NCBI RefSeq assembly: GCF_907164915.1 | Contig: NC_061863.1 | Location: 46,783,382 to 46,847,381 of the forward strand | DNA length: 64,000 bases | Direction of reading: 5' to 3' | DNA from: Impatiens glandulifera | Taxonomy: Eukaryota > Streptophyta > Magnoliopsida > Ericales > Balsaminaceae | Shown: in pieces, positions 44,770 to 56,326 of the stretch | Layout of the letters: every line of letters begins with the position of its first letter | How positions within the stretch are numbered: position 1 is the stretch's first letter | Notes under the pieces: model-generated | What the model saw: only the letters and a program-made list of their open reading frames with translations | Databases searched by the model: none | What the model was told of the DNA's origin: nothing | Made by a program: the position numbers and the translations under genes

Positions 44770-47700
44770 TTCGATAGACATATATATATTTACATATAGA
44801 GGAAGCAGAAGAAGAGAGAACATTGTTCATTGCTTACATTAGTGGTGAATGTTCATTTCCATACTTGGTTGAAAAGAAAGTAAGCTTCATTTACAGTTCC
44901 ATTCCATGAAAGGTAGCCTTTTAATATGACAGAGTTATTATACATACAATTAATGGTTATGGATTTTAATGTTCCATTGAATCAATCTTTCTTTTTTTCT
45001 TTACATTTCTTTCTTCCACAATGTCTAGATCATATTCTTTGCTACTTTAGCCTCGTTTCATTGCTAGTAAATTAACTTGTTGTAACAGTTTGATCAGAGG
45101 AGGCTCATTAGATTAATAATAACCTTTAATCTCTACGGAAATTAGAGTGTTTAATTGTGTGTTAAACTTTGTTAATGGCTATGCAATTTAAATACATATT
45201 ACACAATAATTCTATACACTAGTAGAGACTCATGACTTATTGGTAGAGCACATCGGTTCAGGGTCATGGTTTGAGTCGAATCATTTTCAAAAAATAAAGA
45301 TAACAGTTTATTATCATAAGCCTTTTAATGACGTTAACATAACCGTCGTTAAAAGTCATATTTGAACAACTAAACCTTGGTTGATACCTTTGTCTCTTTA
45401 ATATTATAATTTTAATTTGGAATATTTGTTCCCATAACGACGTGAATACTTACCGTTATTAAAGGTGTACTTAGGGAGATAAAACCAATCGACTTCTTCT
45501 CCCTTCTTTCGATCGTGTCCAAAAGTTGTTGATCTCCTCCTCTAACCTAGGTAAGTTTCATGGTTTAGTTTAATTCATTGCTTGTTTGGTTATAAAAACT
45601 TTGTTGTAACACATTGATATAAAAAAAGTACTTGTATTTTTTTTGATTTCTCTAAAATTTCATTAAACGAGGGCATTTCAAGTGAGGTCTACGCCCCATA
45701 GAAACTGTCTATCTGAGACTGAGACTGTCCCTTGGTTCGTAGGTCCTAGCACAAAAAGTAGTGTTTTCATTTGTAAATAATGACTCATTAGTTGAAATAA
45801 ATGAAAAGTTTAATATGTTATTTATAAGAGTATATGATATTGAATTTAATATGTTATTTAAGAATATATGATGTCGAATGCTTACATTCTAATATTCAAA
45901 TGGTTGGAAATTAACACTTTTGACAAATTATAAAATGGTAAATTTAGTATCTGTCCATTTTCTAGAAATATGAATTACTTCCAAACTAACATAACAGTCG
46001 AATTTTGAATGCAAAAATGACATATAGTAAAATTTGTTAGAAACAATTTTTATATTATAAGTTTTTGTATTTGAGTTCATCTTCAAGTTTGAATCAAGCA
46101 ATTTAAGAAACCTCATAGACTCTAAAAACAGCATTACATAATCTATCAAACTCTTAAAAGATTTAATTTTCAAATAAGCTGAAGAATGCAACTTTGAATG
46201 GAAAAATGTTTTCTAGTAAAATCTGTAAGTAACAACTCTCGTCTTTGGAATTTTCATTTGAACTATATTGAGGTTTGAGTCAAAATTGCACAAATCTTGA
46301 AAATTACAATTTTAGAATTTGTCAAATCTCTTGAAATATAAATAACTTCCAAATAAATTTAACAATGGAGTTTTAAATCCAAAATGATTTTTTTATTAAA
46401 ATTCATTAAGAACAACTTTAGTGTTTTGAGTTTCAACATTTGAATTCATCACGAGGCTCGAGTTGATCAATTTTAGATATTGCATATATCGAATTTTCTA
46501 CATGTATGCGTGATTTGAAGTCTTTACCAAAGGTAATATTATAAAGTAGTCATTAACTCATTACATATTTACCGTTGTTAATGCTCAAATTGTAATAAGA
46601 ACTTAGTTTTTAAGTATAGTTAATTGTTAGCGACAATCTTACTACATATAGTCTTTTTTATCTACGGTTTCTCAATTAATAAATCAAATACTAGTTTAAC
46701 AATGTCAATCTTCTCCTTTGATTCCATTTCCTGAAATTCACACTAGGAATTTAGCACTGCATTTGAAATCATTTCACAATCACATAATTTATAATGCTAA
46801 TTTCTCTACAACCAATACACGTTTTAGGATTATTAGCGATATTACAGTCAATTTCTTCCTAAACTAATTTATGGTAACTTATGTTTTGGCTCATGCTTGA
46901 CACTGTTTTTACAATTTGTTTCATCGTGATTAAAGTGATTTTTTCAATGAAATAATGAAAATTGTTTTACATTTAGAAAAATAAATAAAGAGAGTAAGTA
47001 GTTAGTGGTGGCCAATGAGGGGCAATGGACATGTCTTCATATAATTTCGACCAATTCACATGCCATTATTCTTCCTCACAACAAACAAACCAACAAAAAG
47101 TGAAAAGATTGTAATGTTAGTATTATTAGATGGATTGGTCATGTGCTAACCTAACCATTAAACGTTACATCCTCAACAAAGTGCCCTATTTAATCCTTAC
47201 CCACACTCCACTATCAATACAAATATAATGGCCCATAATAATGCAATTGCTTGGCCTATAATGAAACGTTATTTCGTCTCCATCTTCATATTATTCTTCT
47301 TCATCGGTTGATTTATTCGACTCACAAAAGTAGATTTGTCGGCAACACACAATCATTTCTTGCGAGAATATGAAAACTATAGTTTAATAAAAATACTATT
47401 TCTCTAGGTAGTCGAGTCTAGGTCACTTAGATGATGAAACGAGTTTTTCAATAAATGAGTTAATTAAAATCATTTTGTTCAATTAATTCAAATCATTTAT
47501 AATTATTCGGCAAAAAAAAAAGAAAAAAGAAGTAGTATATAATTAATATCGATAGCAAAGTTTAATAAAGTTTATACTTTTAAATGATTTGCAAGTTCAA
47601 ATTTATTTATTCCAACTGTTTTCTAAGTAAATTAAGTTGATAGATGTGAAAAAAGTAATAAAAGTACATTTTAAAAATAAATAAATTAGGAATACATCAG

Positions 47701-48850
47701 TAGTTGGGTTGTTCGGGGGTTCATTGAACTTGGACGGTTTCATGTTATATTGCTATAATAGGCCCTTGTATTTATAATATATAATGTAATAACCATTTTT
47801 TTGGAATAAGATCATATCATGAAAAAAAGATGTCTACAAAAATGTCAACTCACAGAAGGAAAGGAAGGGGAGTCAAAGAGCACAAACAAGTAGTACAATG
47901 GGAAAACAATCTTACAACATAATGTATTAATTAAATTCTCAATAATATAACCATGAGGAGCAAGTTATTTATAAATATAAGTTAATGTATGTGAGAAGAT
48001 TAAAACAAACTTTCTTGACATGAAAAATGAACTTTCTTATCGTAAAACTATCTCATATCTCAATAAGTATATATATATTGAAAAACTCGTAAATATAGTG
48101 TCAAAAATGATGTGATCACAACACAGGATTGGACATGAAAATTTCCGCTCTATATATAATTATTTAAGATATTACTCACATTATTCAAACTTCACAACTA
48201 AATAATAATAACAAAACCTTTGCTGCATTTTAAAAAGTTGTCAATGGTGGTCTATTAACCACCATCGTTTAAATATTGTAATCCTTTCCCGGAAGAGTTT
48301 GCCGACACTTAATATAGCGTCGCAAGAAGAAGGGTCGGTAAATAAATATGTTAGCGAACACTTAATTAAGCACCGTCAAATGTATACCTTTACCAAATGT
48401 TTTGAGCCTATTATTTTTTCCAGAAATTCTATTTTTAATATTCTTTTAGCGTTATTTTTAACTTATTTATTTAATAAAATATGCAAAAAAACTATGTTTT
48501 CTCTACTCTAGGAAAAAGTCTCTTAATCTAATTTGTAATAAATTCAAGAAAAAATATTAGTCTTATAACAAATTGTTGATAAATACACTATATATCTTTA
48601 GGTATACACATTTAATCCCTTGAACAAATGTTTCATAACCAAATTAATTAAATTGTCTATGTATGACATGTGCATGTGTATTAATTAATTAAATATTATA
48701 ACTACCAACTACTTTATTAAATGCATCAATGTGCTAGGAAGTACATCACCGACAATAGAGGGATAAAATCAAATGTTCTTTGCAAATTAATTGAGGTATT
48801 TAAGTTTTTTTTAAAAGACTCGTTAGTCTTTATTAAAAATAAATCTTTAA
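44770..48850. other. 3' UTR of the translocator gene, then AT-rich intergenic DNA
   Basis: No protein gene was recognised. 45310-46680 contains scattered ACCGTCGTTAAAAG/TTACCGTTGTTAAT words in both orientations, which might be an old DNA element. 48244-48270 holds a short hairpin, TGGTGG-N8-CCACCA. Several ORFs under 90 codons have no coding support. Confidence 0.5.
45226..45285 (+). repeat. tRNA-like (SINE-head-like) sequence
   Basis: ACTTATTGGTAGAGCACAT and, 22 bp on, ATGGTTTGAGTCGAAT resemble the A and B boxes of a tRNA-derived Pol III promoter. It does not fold as a tRNA. A SINE head is the likely source; no clear tail or target duplication was found. Confidence 0.35.
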
Positions 48851-48854
48851 AGGG

Positions 48855-50890
48855 TGTGTTTGATAACCTGAAATTGTTGGAATTGACATTGGAATTGGAG
48901 GATCCAATTCCAATTTTTATGTTTGTTAAATATTTTAATATTAGAAATTGGAATTGAAATTGGAATTGGAATTATTATTCCAATGGAATTCAATATAGTG
49001 TAATTTGAGAGTTTTGAATTCCAATTTTTTTAGGTCGGAATTGTAATTTCAAATTAACACGTTTTTGACATGTTTAACACGTTTTCACACATTAAACACG
49101 TTTAACACGTCTTTATGTTTTTGACACGTTTAACACGTTTTTGGCACGTTTAACGCGTTTTTGGCACGTTTAACACATTTTTGACAAATCTAACACGTTT
49201 TTCACGTCCTTGACACATTTAACACGTTTAACACATTTTTGACACTTTTAACACGTCTTTCATATTTTGCACGTTTAACATGTTTTTAATACGTTTTTGA
49301 CACGTTTAACATGTTTTCACGTTTTTGACACACTTAACACGTTTTTAACACGTTTATTATGTTTTTGGCATGTTTAACACGTTTTTGACATGTTTAACAC
49401 GTTTTTGACACGTTTAACATGTTTACCACATTTTTGACACGTTTAACACATTTTTCACGTTTTGGCACGTTTAACAAGTTTTTCACATATTTGGCTCGTT
49501 TACATGTTTTTGACACATTTTCATGTTTAAAACGTTATTAACACATTAAACACGTTTAACACGTTGTTGACACGTTTTACATGTTTTTTTACGTTTTTGA
49601 CACGTTTGACACATTTTAAACACATTTAACACGTTTTTTACGTTTTGGCACGTTTAACAAGTTTTTCACTTATTTGGCATGTTGACACATTTTTGATACG
49701 TTTAACATATTTTAAAATTTTTGACACGTTTAACACGTTTTTAACACATTAAACACGTTTATCATGTTTTTTGGCACGTTAAACACATTTTTGACACGTT
49801 TAACATGTTTTCACGTTTTTTGCACGTTTAACACGTTTTGGTATGTTTGAAACATTTTTGGCACGTTTAACACGTATGATAAACTTTGGCACATTTACCA
49901 CATTTTGAAATGTTTAATACATTTTGGCCTATTTATAACACACTTGTGACATGTTTAAAATGTGTTAAACATGCCAAAAACGTGAAAAACGTGTTAAACG
50001 TGCCAAAAATGTGTTAAACTTGTCAAAATATGTGAAACGTATCAAAAACGTGTTAAACATGTTAAAAAGTGTTAAACGTGCTAAAAATGTGTAAAACGTG
50101 CCAAAACATGTAAAAAACATGTTAAACGTGTTAAACATGTCAAAAATGTGTTAAACGTGAAAAACGTGTTAATCTTATCAAAACGTGTGAAAAATATGTT
50201 AAACGTTTTAAAAATATCAAAAACATGTTAAACGTGAAAAACGTGCCAAAACGTGAAAAATATGTCAAAAATATGTAAAACGTGTTAAACATGCCAAAAA
50301 CATGTTTAACGTGCAAAAAAACGTGAAAAACATGTTAAACGTGTGAAAAACGTGTTAAACATGTCAAAAACGTGTCAAAAACATGAAAAACGTGTTAAAC
50401 TTGTCAAAACTTGTGAAAAACATGTCAAACGTATTAAAATTGTCAAAAATGTGTTAAATATACCAAAAACGTGAAAAACATGTTAAACGTGTGAAAATGT
50501 GTTTTAAGTGTGAAGCGTGTTAAACATGTCAAAAATGTGTTTAAACGTGCCAAAAACGTGTTAAACATGTCAAAAATGTGTTAAACGTGTTAAACATGTC
50601 AAAACGTGTTAAAATGTCAAAAACGTATTAAACGTGACAAAAACGTGAAAACATATTTAAGAAGTTAACATTTTGAACTGATATTTTATTTTATAAACAT
50701 AGAAATTGAAATTGAATTACAATTCTATCATTTTCCCAAACTTAGGAATTGGAATTGAATTACAACTCTATAATGTTTCCAAACATAGGAATTGAATTGT
50801 AATTCAATGCCAATTCTCATGGAATTGGAATTAGAATTCCAATGCCAATGCCAATTCCAATTCCAATTCCCCCTCATCAAACACACCTTA
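48855..50890. repeat. 2-kb foldback element of ACACGTTTAA motifs
   Basis: The left arm (49055-49945) consists of degenerate 10-20 bp units such as TTTTTGACACGTTTAACACG. The right arm (49950-50660) is made of their reverse complements (AAACGTGTTAAACGTGTC), switching orientation near 49950. Outside the arms are AATTGGAATTGG/CCAATTCCAATTCC blocks (48880-49025 and 50700-50870). At the extremes, AGGGTGTGTTTGAT (48853) faces ATCAAACACACCTT (50877). TTAA lies just outside each end and may be the target duplication. There is no ORF. The arms could fold into a very long imperfect hairpin. Confidence 0.85.
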
Positions 50891-50894
50891 AGTG

Positions 50895-51909
50895 TTTTTA
50901 TAATAAAATTAAAGTATTTAAATTCACTAAGTGTACGCCAAAAATTGCCCATTAATGAGAAAAGTTTTCGATACTCGATAGTCGCGCCATATAACTCACA
51001 TTCCTCTTGAGTCTCGAGTGAGACAAAGAACCAAAATGGTAGGCTTGACTAAAGTGTATTTAAAAACGTTGATTTAGACACTCTTTAACTTTTTAGAGCT
51101 GCCACTTAATTTACTTTTCGAAAAAATAGGAAAGAAAAATAGTTTGCGTGCTCAAACGCGTTTTAGATATTCTATTTTGGTTATGTGCATGGTTACACGT
51201 AAAAAAAAAACCAATGTTATGTCTCATGTACCCGTCAAACAACATTATCTATTTTAAACTTTTGGCCATTTAAAATAATATTATTTTATACCTTATTTAT
51301 TTATCCAATCCTAGAACATGCAACTAAGGGTAAATCTAAACCTCAACATGTGTCTAGTTTTATATCATTCTGTTCTAAGGACATGCGTCTATGTCATGAG
51401 TCATAAATTTAAAAGTAAATAAATAATTTGCCAGTACCTTGAGACGAGTAGCGGAGGCTTGAGAAACAAAGATACCCGTTTTACAATAGTATCAAACCAT
51501 AAGAAAATACATTTTACAACATGATCAACCCAACAAGATGTCTTCCTAACTATCCGAAAGCAGGAACAACCCGTTCTTTGTTTGAGCTCTCCATTTTGGA
51601 TATTCTTTTCCTGATTTTTTCTCTATCGAGAGCCACCCAGTCATCTCTCTCAATCTCCACTCCTTTATTCTTCATGGCCTCTCCTTTATAATCTACCCTT
51701 TCAAAGCAGCCTAGTCATTTGATTTGGTAAATCAAAGATTATTTTGTCATTTTTGGAAAGAGGATCCTGAGAGTTATGATAGGAAGCATCAAGAGAGAAA
51801 AAAAGCAGGCGAAGACGAAAGGGGAAAATGGTGCGCTTTCCGCATGTTACTTGCGTCTATGTGTTTTCCAGATCACGAGTTCTTCAGTGATCATTTGATT
51901 GTTGGTGAG
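50895..51909. other. Intergenic DNA with possible retroelement leader remnant
   Basis: GAGCTGCCACTTAATTTACT near 51094, followed by AAAAATAGGAAAG, resembles the leader found in some large Tat/Ogre-type LTR retrotransposons, from memory only. A 77-codon ORF at 51724-51957 overlaps the 63-bp duplication and has no recognised domain. Confidence 0.3.
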
Positions 51910-51972
51910 CATCGTGCTTCTGTCCGGAGGATCGTCGCCTATATTCCTCTCATCTAGACTCTGTCCCAAATT
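51910..51972. repeat. 63-bp direct repeat flanking the chromovirus, left copy
   Basis: Starts CATCGTGCTTCTGTCCGG and ends GACTCTGTCCCAAATT, directly abutting the left LTR. The partner is at 61043-61105, with three transition differences. Confidence 0.93.
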
Positions 51973-52269
51973 TGAGATGAGAAAAGAAGTTATTCACCTG
52001 AGAAGATGAATATAACCTAAGAATTTGAGAGAAGAGAGAAGAACAAAGAGCTACTGCTCATTCATTTCATAACTTCTTATGCAAGATATTCTTATGAGTT
52101 ATATAACAATCCTCTTAGAGAATACTACAATGAACAAAATAACTATATAAGATAGTTCAAGGACTAAAAGACATTAAGACAACAATTAAAATAGACATAT
52201 GTCAACTCTTAGTATTTCCACGTGGATCATTTACCACTGTTAGATTAAACTTCATTCACCTCTGTATCA
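51973..52269 (-). repeat. Chromovirus 3' LTR
   Basis: On the plus strand it runs TGAGATGAGAAAAG to CACCTCTGTATCA. The pol ORF stop (GAAGTTTAA on the minus strand) lies inside it. Confidence 0.92.
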
Positions 52270-52814
52270 ATACCCCCTTCTTTAGAACTTCGGCGTCCTC
52301 GTCGGAGTCGAACTGAACGTTTCTTCTTATTTCCCCAAGCCACAAAGGTCTCCGGGTGCTGGAAAATCAGTGCTTCTACATCTTCCCACGAATTCTCCTC
52401 TTCTCCACGGTCTGACCATTTAATCAGCACTTGACGACAACAACCGTCTTCCATGATCACTTCCCTTTCATCCCGAATGTCCTCTGGAATCCCATCAGGT
52501 ATGTTCAAACTTGGAATTTCTTCCACTCTACTCGACGTGGCAATGTATTTCTTCAGTTGAGAGATGTGGAAGACGTTATGTATCTTTGCCTCTTGCCTCG
52601 ATTCCAATCGGTATGCCACTTTTCCAATTCGCTCCATAACACGAAAAGGTCCAAAATACTTAGCAGAGAGTTTGTGATATTTCTTCCTTACTGATAATTG
52701 ACGGTAGGGTTGTAGCTTAACCAGAATCCAATCATTCATTGCAAATTCTGCATCTTTTCTCTGTTTATCTTGTACTTGTTTCATTCGATTCTGAGCTCTT
52801 GCCAAATGAAACAT
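52245..52814 (-). pseudogene. Chromovirus pol: integrase C-terminus and chromodomain
   Basis: About 189 open codons. FAMNDWILVKLQPYRQLSV and KLSAKYFGPFRVMERIGKVAYRL are the GPF/Y part of a chromovirus integrase C-terminus. RQVLIKWSDRGEEENSWEDV with FQHPETF is the chromodomain that in this group guides integration to heterochromatin. The frame ends inside the 3' LTR. Confidence 0.88.
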
Positions 52815-53857
52815 GAGAAGTTGAAGTGTTGTCTCCCTCGTTAGAAGAGTTTGGTTAATATCTTCAACTTTCGAGTCCCCCTCCAGATATGGGACATGTA
52901 TCAGTGGTTTATAACCATGTATTGCTTCAAAGGAGAGGTTTGGACGGCAGAGTGGAAGTTGGTATTATACCACCATTCCGCGAGAGCAAGCCATTTATCC
53001 CATTGGTGTGGACGTTGTCCTACCATACACCTCAAGTAAATTCCCAAACAATGGTTTACTACCTCTATTTTCCCGTCAGTTTGCGGATGATAAGCTGAAG
53101 ATAAAGCTTGATGTACACCCTACAATTTCAAAAACTCACGCCAAAAGGTACTGAGAAAGATTTTGTCTCGATCACTTACAATCGAGAGTGGCATACCATG
53201 GAGTTTGAAGATGTTTTCAATGAAAACCTATACTATCTTCTTTGCTGTAAAAGAATGTCGAAGACCAATAAAGTGATCCATTTTTTAGAGACGATCCACC
53301 ACAACCAGAATAACTGTTTTTCCTCCAGCTTTTGGTAAGTGTTCAATGAAATCCATCGATATTGATTCCCAAAATTTATTTGGGATGGGCAGGGGTTGTT
53401 TAAGGCCTTTTGGGCATGCATTGTCTTCCTTATTTCATTGACAAACATCACAAGTATGTATGAATTCTCGAACATCTCTTAGAAGACATGTCCAATAATA
53501 TACTTGTTGTAATTTTTTTAGTATTACTGACATACCTGAATGACCTCTAGTGGGACTATTGTGCATAGAAGCAATAAGGTTTGTTTTCAATTCTGGATCA
53601 TTGCCAACCACTAATTTGCCATTTTTACAAAGTGTGCTATCAATGAAGGTAAATCTCGGGTGTGTCTCATTATCCTCCTTTATCTCCTCAATTAGTTTAA
53701 TCAATTTGGGGATCAGAACTCCAACTTGAGTTGATTCTTTTTCTGACAGGTGAATGATACAGTGACAAGCCAGCACACTGCACTTCTGTAGGTCTTCGAG
53801 ATAGAGCATCAACAACAACATTATCACGTCCATTCTTGTATTGCACAGAGAAATCAT
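52815..53857 (-). pseudogene. Chromovirus pol: integrase zinc finger and broken catalytic core
   Basis: 53857-53435 keeps the zinc-binding part (SPTRGHSGMSVILKKLQQVY ... CDVCQ) and then ends at a TGA where relatives have an arginine codon, consistent with CGA-to-TGA deamination. Downstream pieces in several frames, such as [27 protein letters not shown] and WYNTNFHSAVQTSPFEA, are integrase core remnants. Confidence 0.85.
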
Positions 53858-55113
53858 AACCGATCAACTTGTACAATCACTTCTCTTGAGATGGGGTTTG
53901 AACTCGCTGTTCAAGAAGGTTTTTAAGAGACTCATGATCTATTTTTACCACAAACGGTTTATAACGTAAATATGGTCTCCACTTCTCTACTGCAAATGTG
54001 AGAGCTAATAACTCTCTTTCGTATGTTGATGGAGGGTTCTTTGCAGCAGGTATTGCTCGACTGATAAAAGCTATGGGACAGTTGTTTTGCACCAATATTG
54101 CCCCAATGCCGAAGCCACTCGACGTCTACCACAAACGGAATAGAAAAATCTAGAAGACCCAAGATTGGAGGAGTCATCATACGTGATTTGAGCAGTTTAA
54201 ATGCTTCATCAGCTTGATCGTTCCATACAAAGTTTCCATTCTTTAACTGTTCTATTAAAGGACGATCAATCACCCCATAGTTCCAGATGAATCTTCTATA
54301 GTATCATGTAAGACTTAAAAACCCTCGTAGTTGTTTGATCGAGTCCGGTGTTGGCCAACTTTCTATGCCCTAAGTTTTTCCGGATTAGTAGCTACACCCT
54401 CACGATTAATAATATGGCCTAGGTAAGCAATCTGACTACTTCCAAACTCACATTTCTCACGATTGAGAAATAGAGTATTGCTTCTTAAGGTCTCCATTAC
54501 TTGTTTTAAGTGGTGCAGATGTTCCTTCTAGTTATTGCTATATACCAAAATATCATCAAAAAATACTAACACAAACCTTCTCAAGAAAGGTTTCAGCACT
54601 GAATTCATGAGACTTTGAAAAGTAGATGGCGCATTGGTCAATCCAAACGACATCACTAAAAACTCGTACAACCCCTCGTGAGTACGGAAGACAGTCATGT
54701 GACAATCTGTTTTATTCATTCGAATCTGATGGTAGCCTGAGCGAAGATCGAGTTTGGTAAAAACTTCTGAACCATGCAGTTCTTCAAGCAGTTCTTCAAT
54801 GATTGGTATGTGAAACTTATCTTTCACTATAGCTGCATTTAGTTGTCTGTAATCGATGCATAGTCTCCACGAAAGATCTTTTTTTCGTACTAGGGCCACT
54901 GGTGTTGCGAATGCACTATGACTATGCTGTATTATTCTTTTATCTAGCATATCATCTACCATGATCTCAATTTCCCCCCTTTTGAATGACATGATACCCA
55001 TATGATATCAAACATATCGGCTGAGTTCCCTCCTTAAGGTGAATTTGATGATCAAAAGCCCGTGCAGGAGGTAATCCCACTGATTTATAGAATAAGTCTT
55101 CATATGTTATAAG
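53858..55113 (-). pseudogene. Chromovirus pol: reverse transcriptase and RNase H remnants
   Basis: 55001-54528 is an open RT segment with [48 protein letters not shown] and the catalytic FFDDILVYS. 54273-53877 holds the RNase H region in two overlapping frames (DQADEAFKLLKSRMMTPPIL; PSTYERELLALTFAVEKWRPY), so a frameshift separates them. 55113 is where the hAT element interrupts the sequence. Confidence 0.88.
55106..55113. repeat. hAT target-site duplication, left copy
   Basis: GTTATAAG, partner GTCGCAAG at 59107-59114. They differ by three transitions. On the minus strand both copies continue the chromovirus reading (L-A-T / L-I-T before YEDLF), confirming the insertion point. Confidence 0.8.
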
Positions 55114-55191
55114 TAGGGATGGAAATGGGTACCTGTATACCCAATACCTGTGGGTACCTGATGATTGAGTTCAGGTATTTTAAATCGGGTT

Positions 55192-55290
55192 CGGGGTCGG
55201 GGTCGGGGATGGGGAGTGAAAAATGGTACCTGGTCGGGGTCGGGGATGGGGAGTGAAAAATGGTACCTGGTCGGGGATGGGGAGTGTTTG
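55192..55290. repeat. hAT subterminal tandem repeat
   Basis: GGTCGGGGATGGGGAGTG occurs three times within about 90 bp, in two cases followed by AAAAATGGTACCT. Confidence 0.9.
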
Positions 55291-56326
55291 AAACCCAAAC
55301 TTGATACTCAATACCCGAATATATTAATATTAATATATATATTAATAAAATTTAAGTGACTTATCAAATTTCATGTCATAACTTGTAACTACTAACTATC
55401 ATTAAATAAATATATTAATTATTTTATCATTACTCTTAACATCACACTTAACATCATTTCCTAGTTCCTACTTCCTACATATCACGTTTAACAAGTTAAC
55501 ATCATTTCGTTCATTTGTAAATTGTAATAAGTGTTTCTCTCTCATAAGATGTTCATTGTTCATTCAACCTTACTTCAAGTCTTCAACTTCTATCTTCTTC
55601 AACCTTCTTCTAGTTTTTGTTCAAAATCTCCGATAACAATAACTATGAAAGTAAGTAATGTTCTTATTTAATAAATTTATGTTTGTCTTCAACTTTTACA
55701 ATCTTATATTTATTTATTTATTAACTTAATCTTCAATCTTTTTTTTGTAGCTTCTTCTTCTGTTTTAACAGCAACAAAGTTGATTTTTTCTATAAGTTCT
55801 ACACGACTACAACACAACGTGGGTAAGTAATACTTTCATTATTTATAGATTTTTTTTGTTTAATATGTGGAATCTCTTGATTAATAGATATTTTCCGATT
55901 ATATATATATGTGTTTAATATGTGGAATAACTTATATATGCGGCAATAGATTTAGACATACTTTCATAGTTTCATTATATATGTAATATGCCTATAAGTT
56001 ATTTGACTCAGATTAAATAAACCACATCAAACATTATAAAAATTTATCCAAATCATGTAATGTAGATGGATTTTCACAACTCACAAACTAGGGTTTTTTA
56101 TAAGGAATATTAAAAATTCCTTATATTTAGTTCAATATATTAGTTGAAAAATAAAAGAGTTTTTTAAATATTATGTTTAACTATATTTAGGGAATAATAG
56201 TTCAATATATTAATATTTATTATTTGTATAAATATTTTTGGAAAAAATATCAATATATAAGACCAAGTTAAAGAATCATATTAATCCTTATTTTTATATT
56301 TGATTTTTTTAGCTTTTACAAAAAGA

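Noticed and set aside
45218..46700. CACTAGTAGAGAC at 45217 as the TIR of a second CACTA element with ACCGTCGTTAA repeats
   Set aside because: No matching inverted terminus or 3-bp duplication could be found to the right; kept only as a remark.
51724..51957. 77-codon ORF
   Set aside because: It runs into the 63-bp direct repeat, whose other copy is not coding, and has no recognisable domain.
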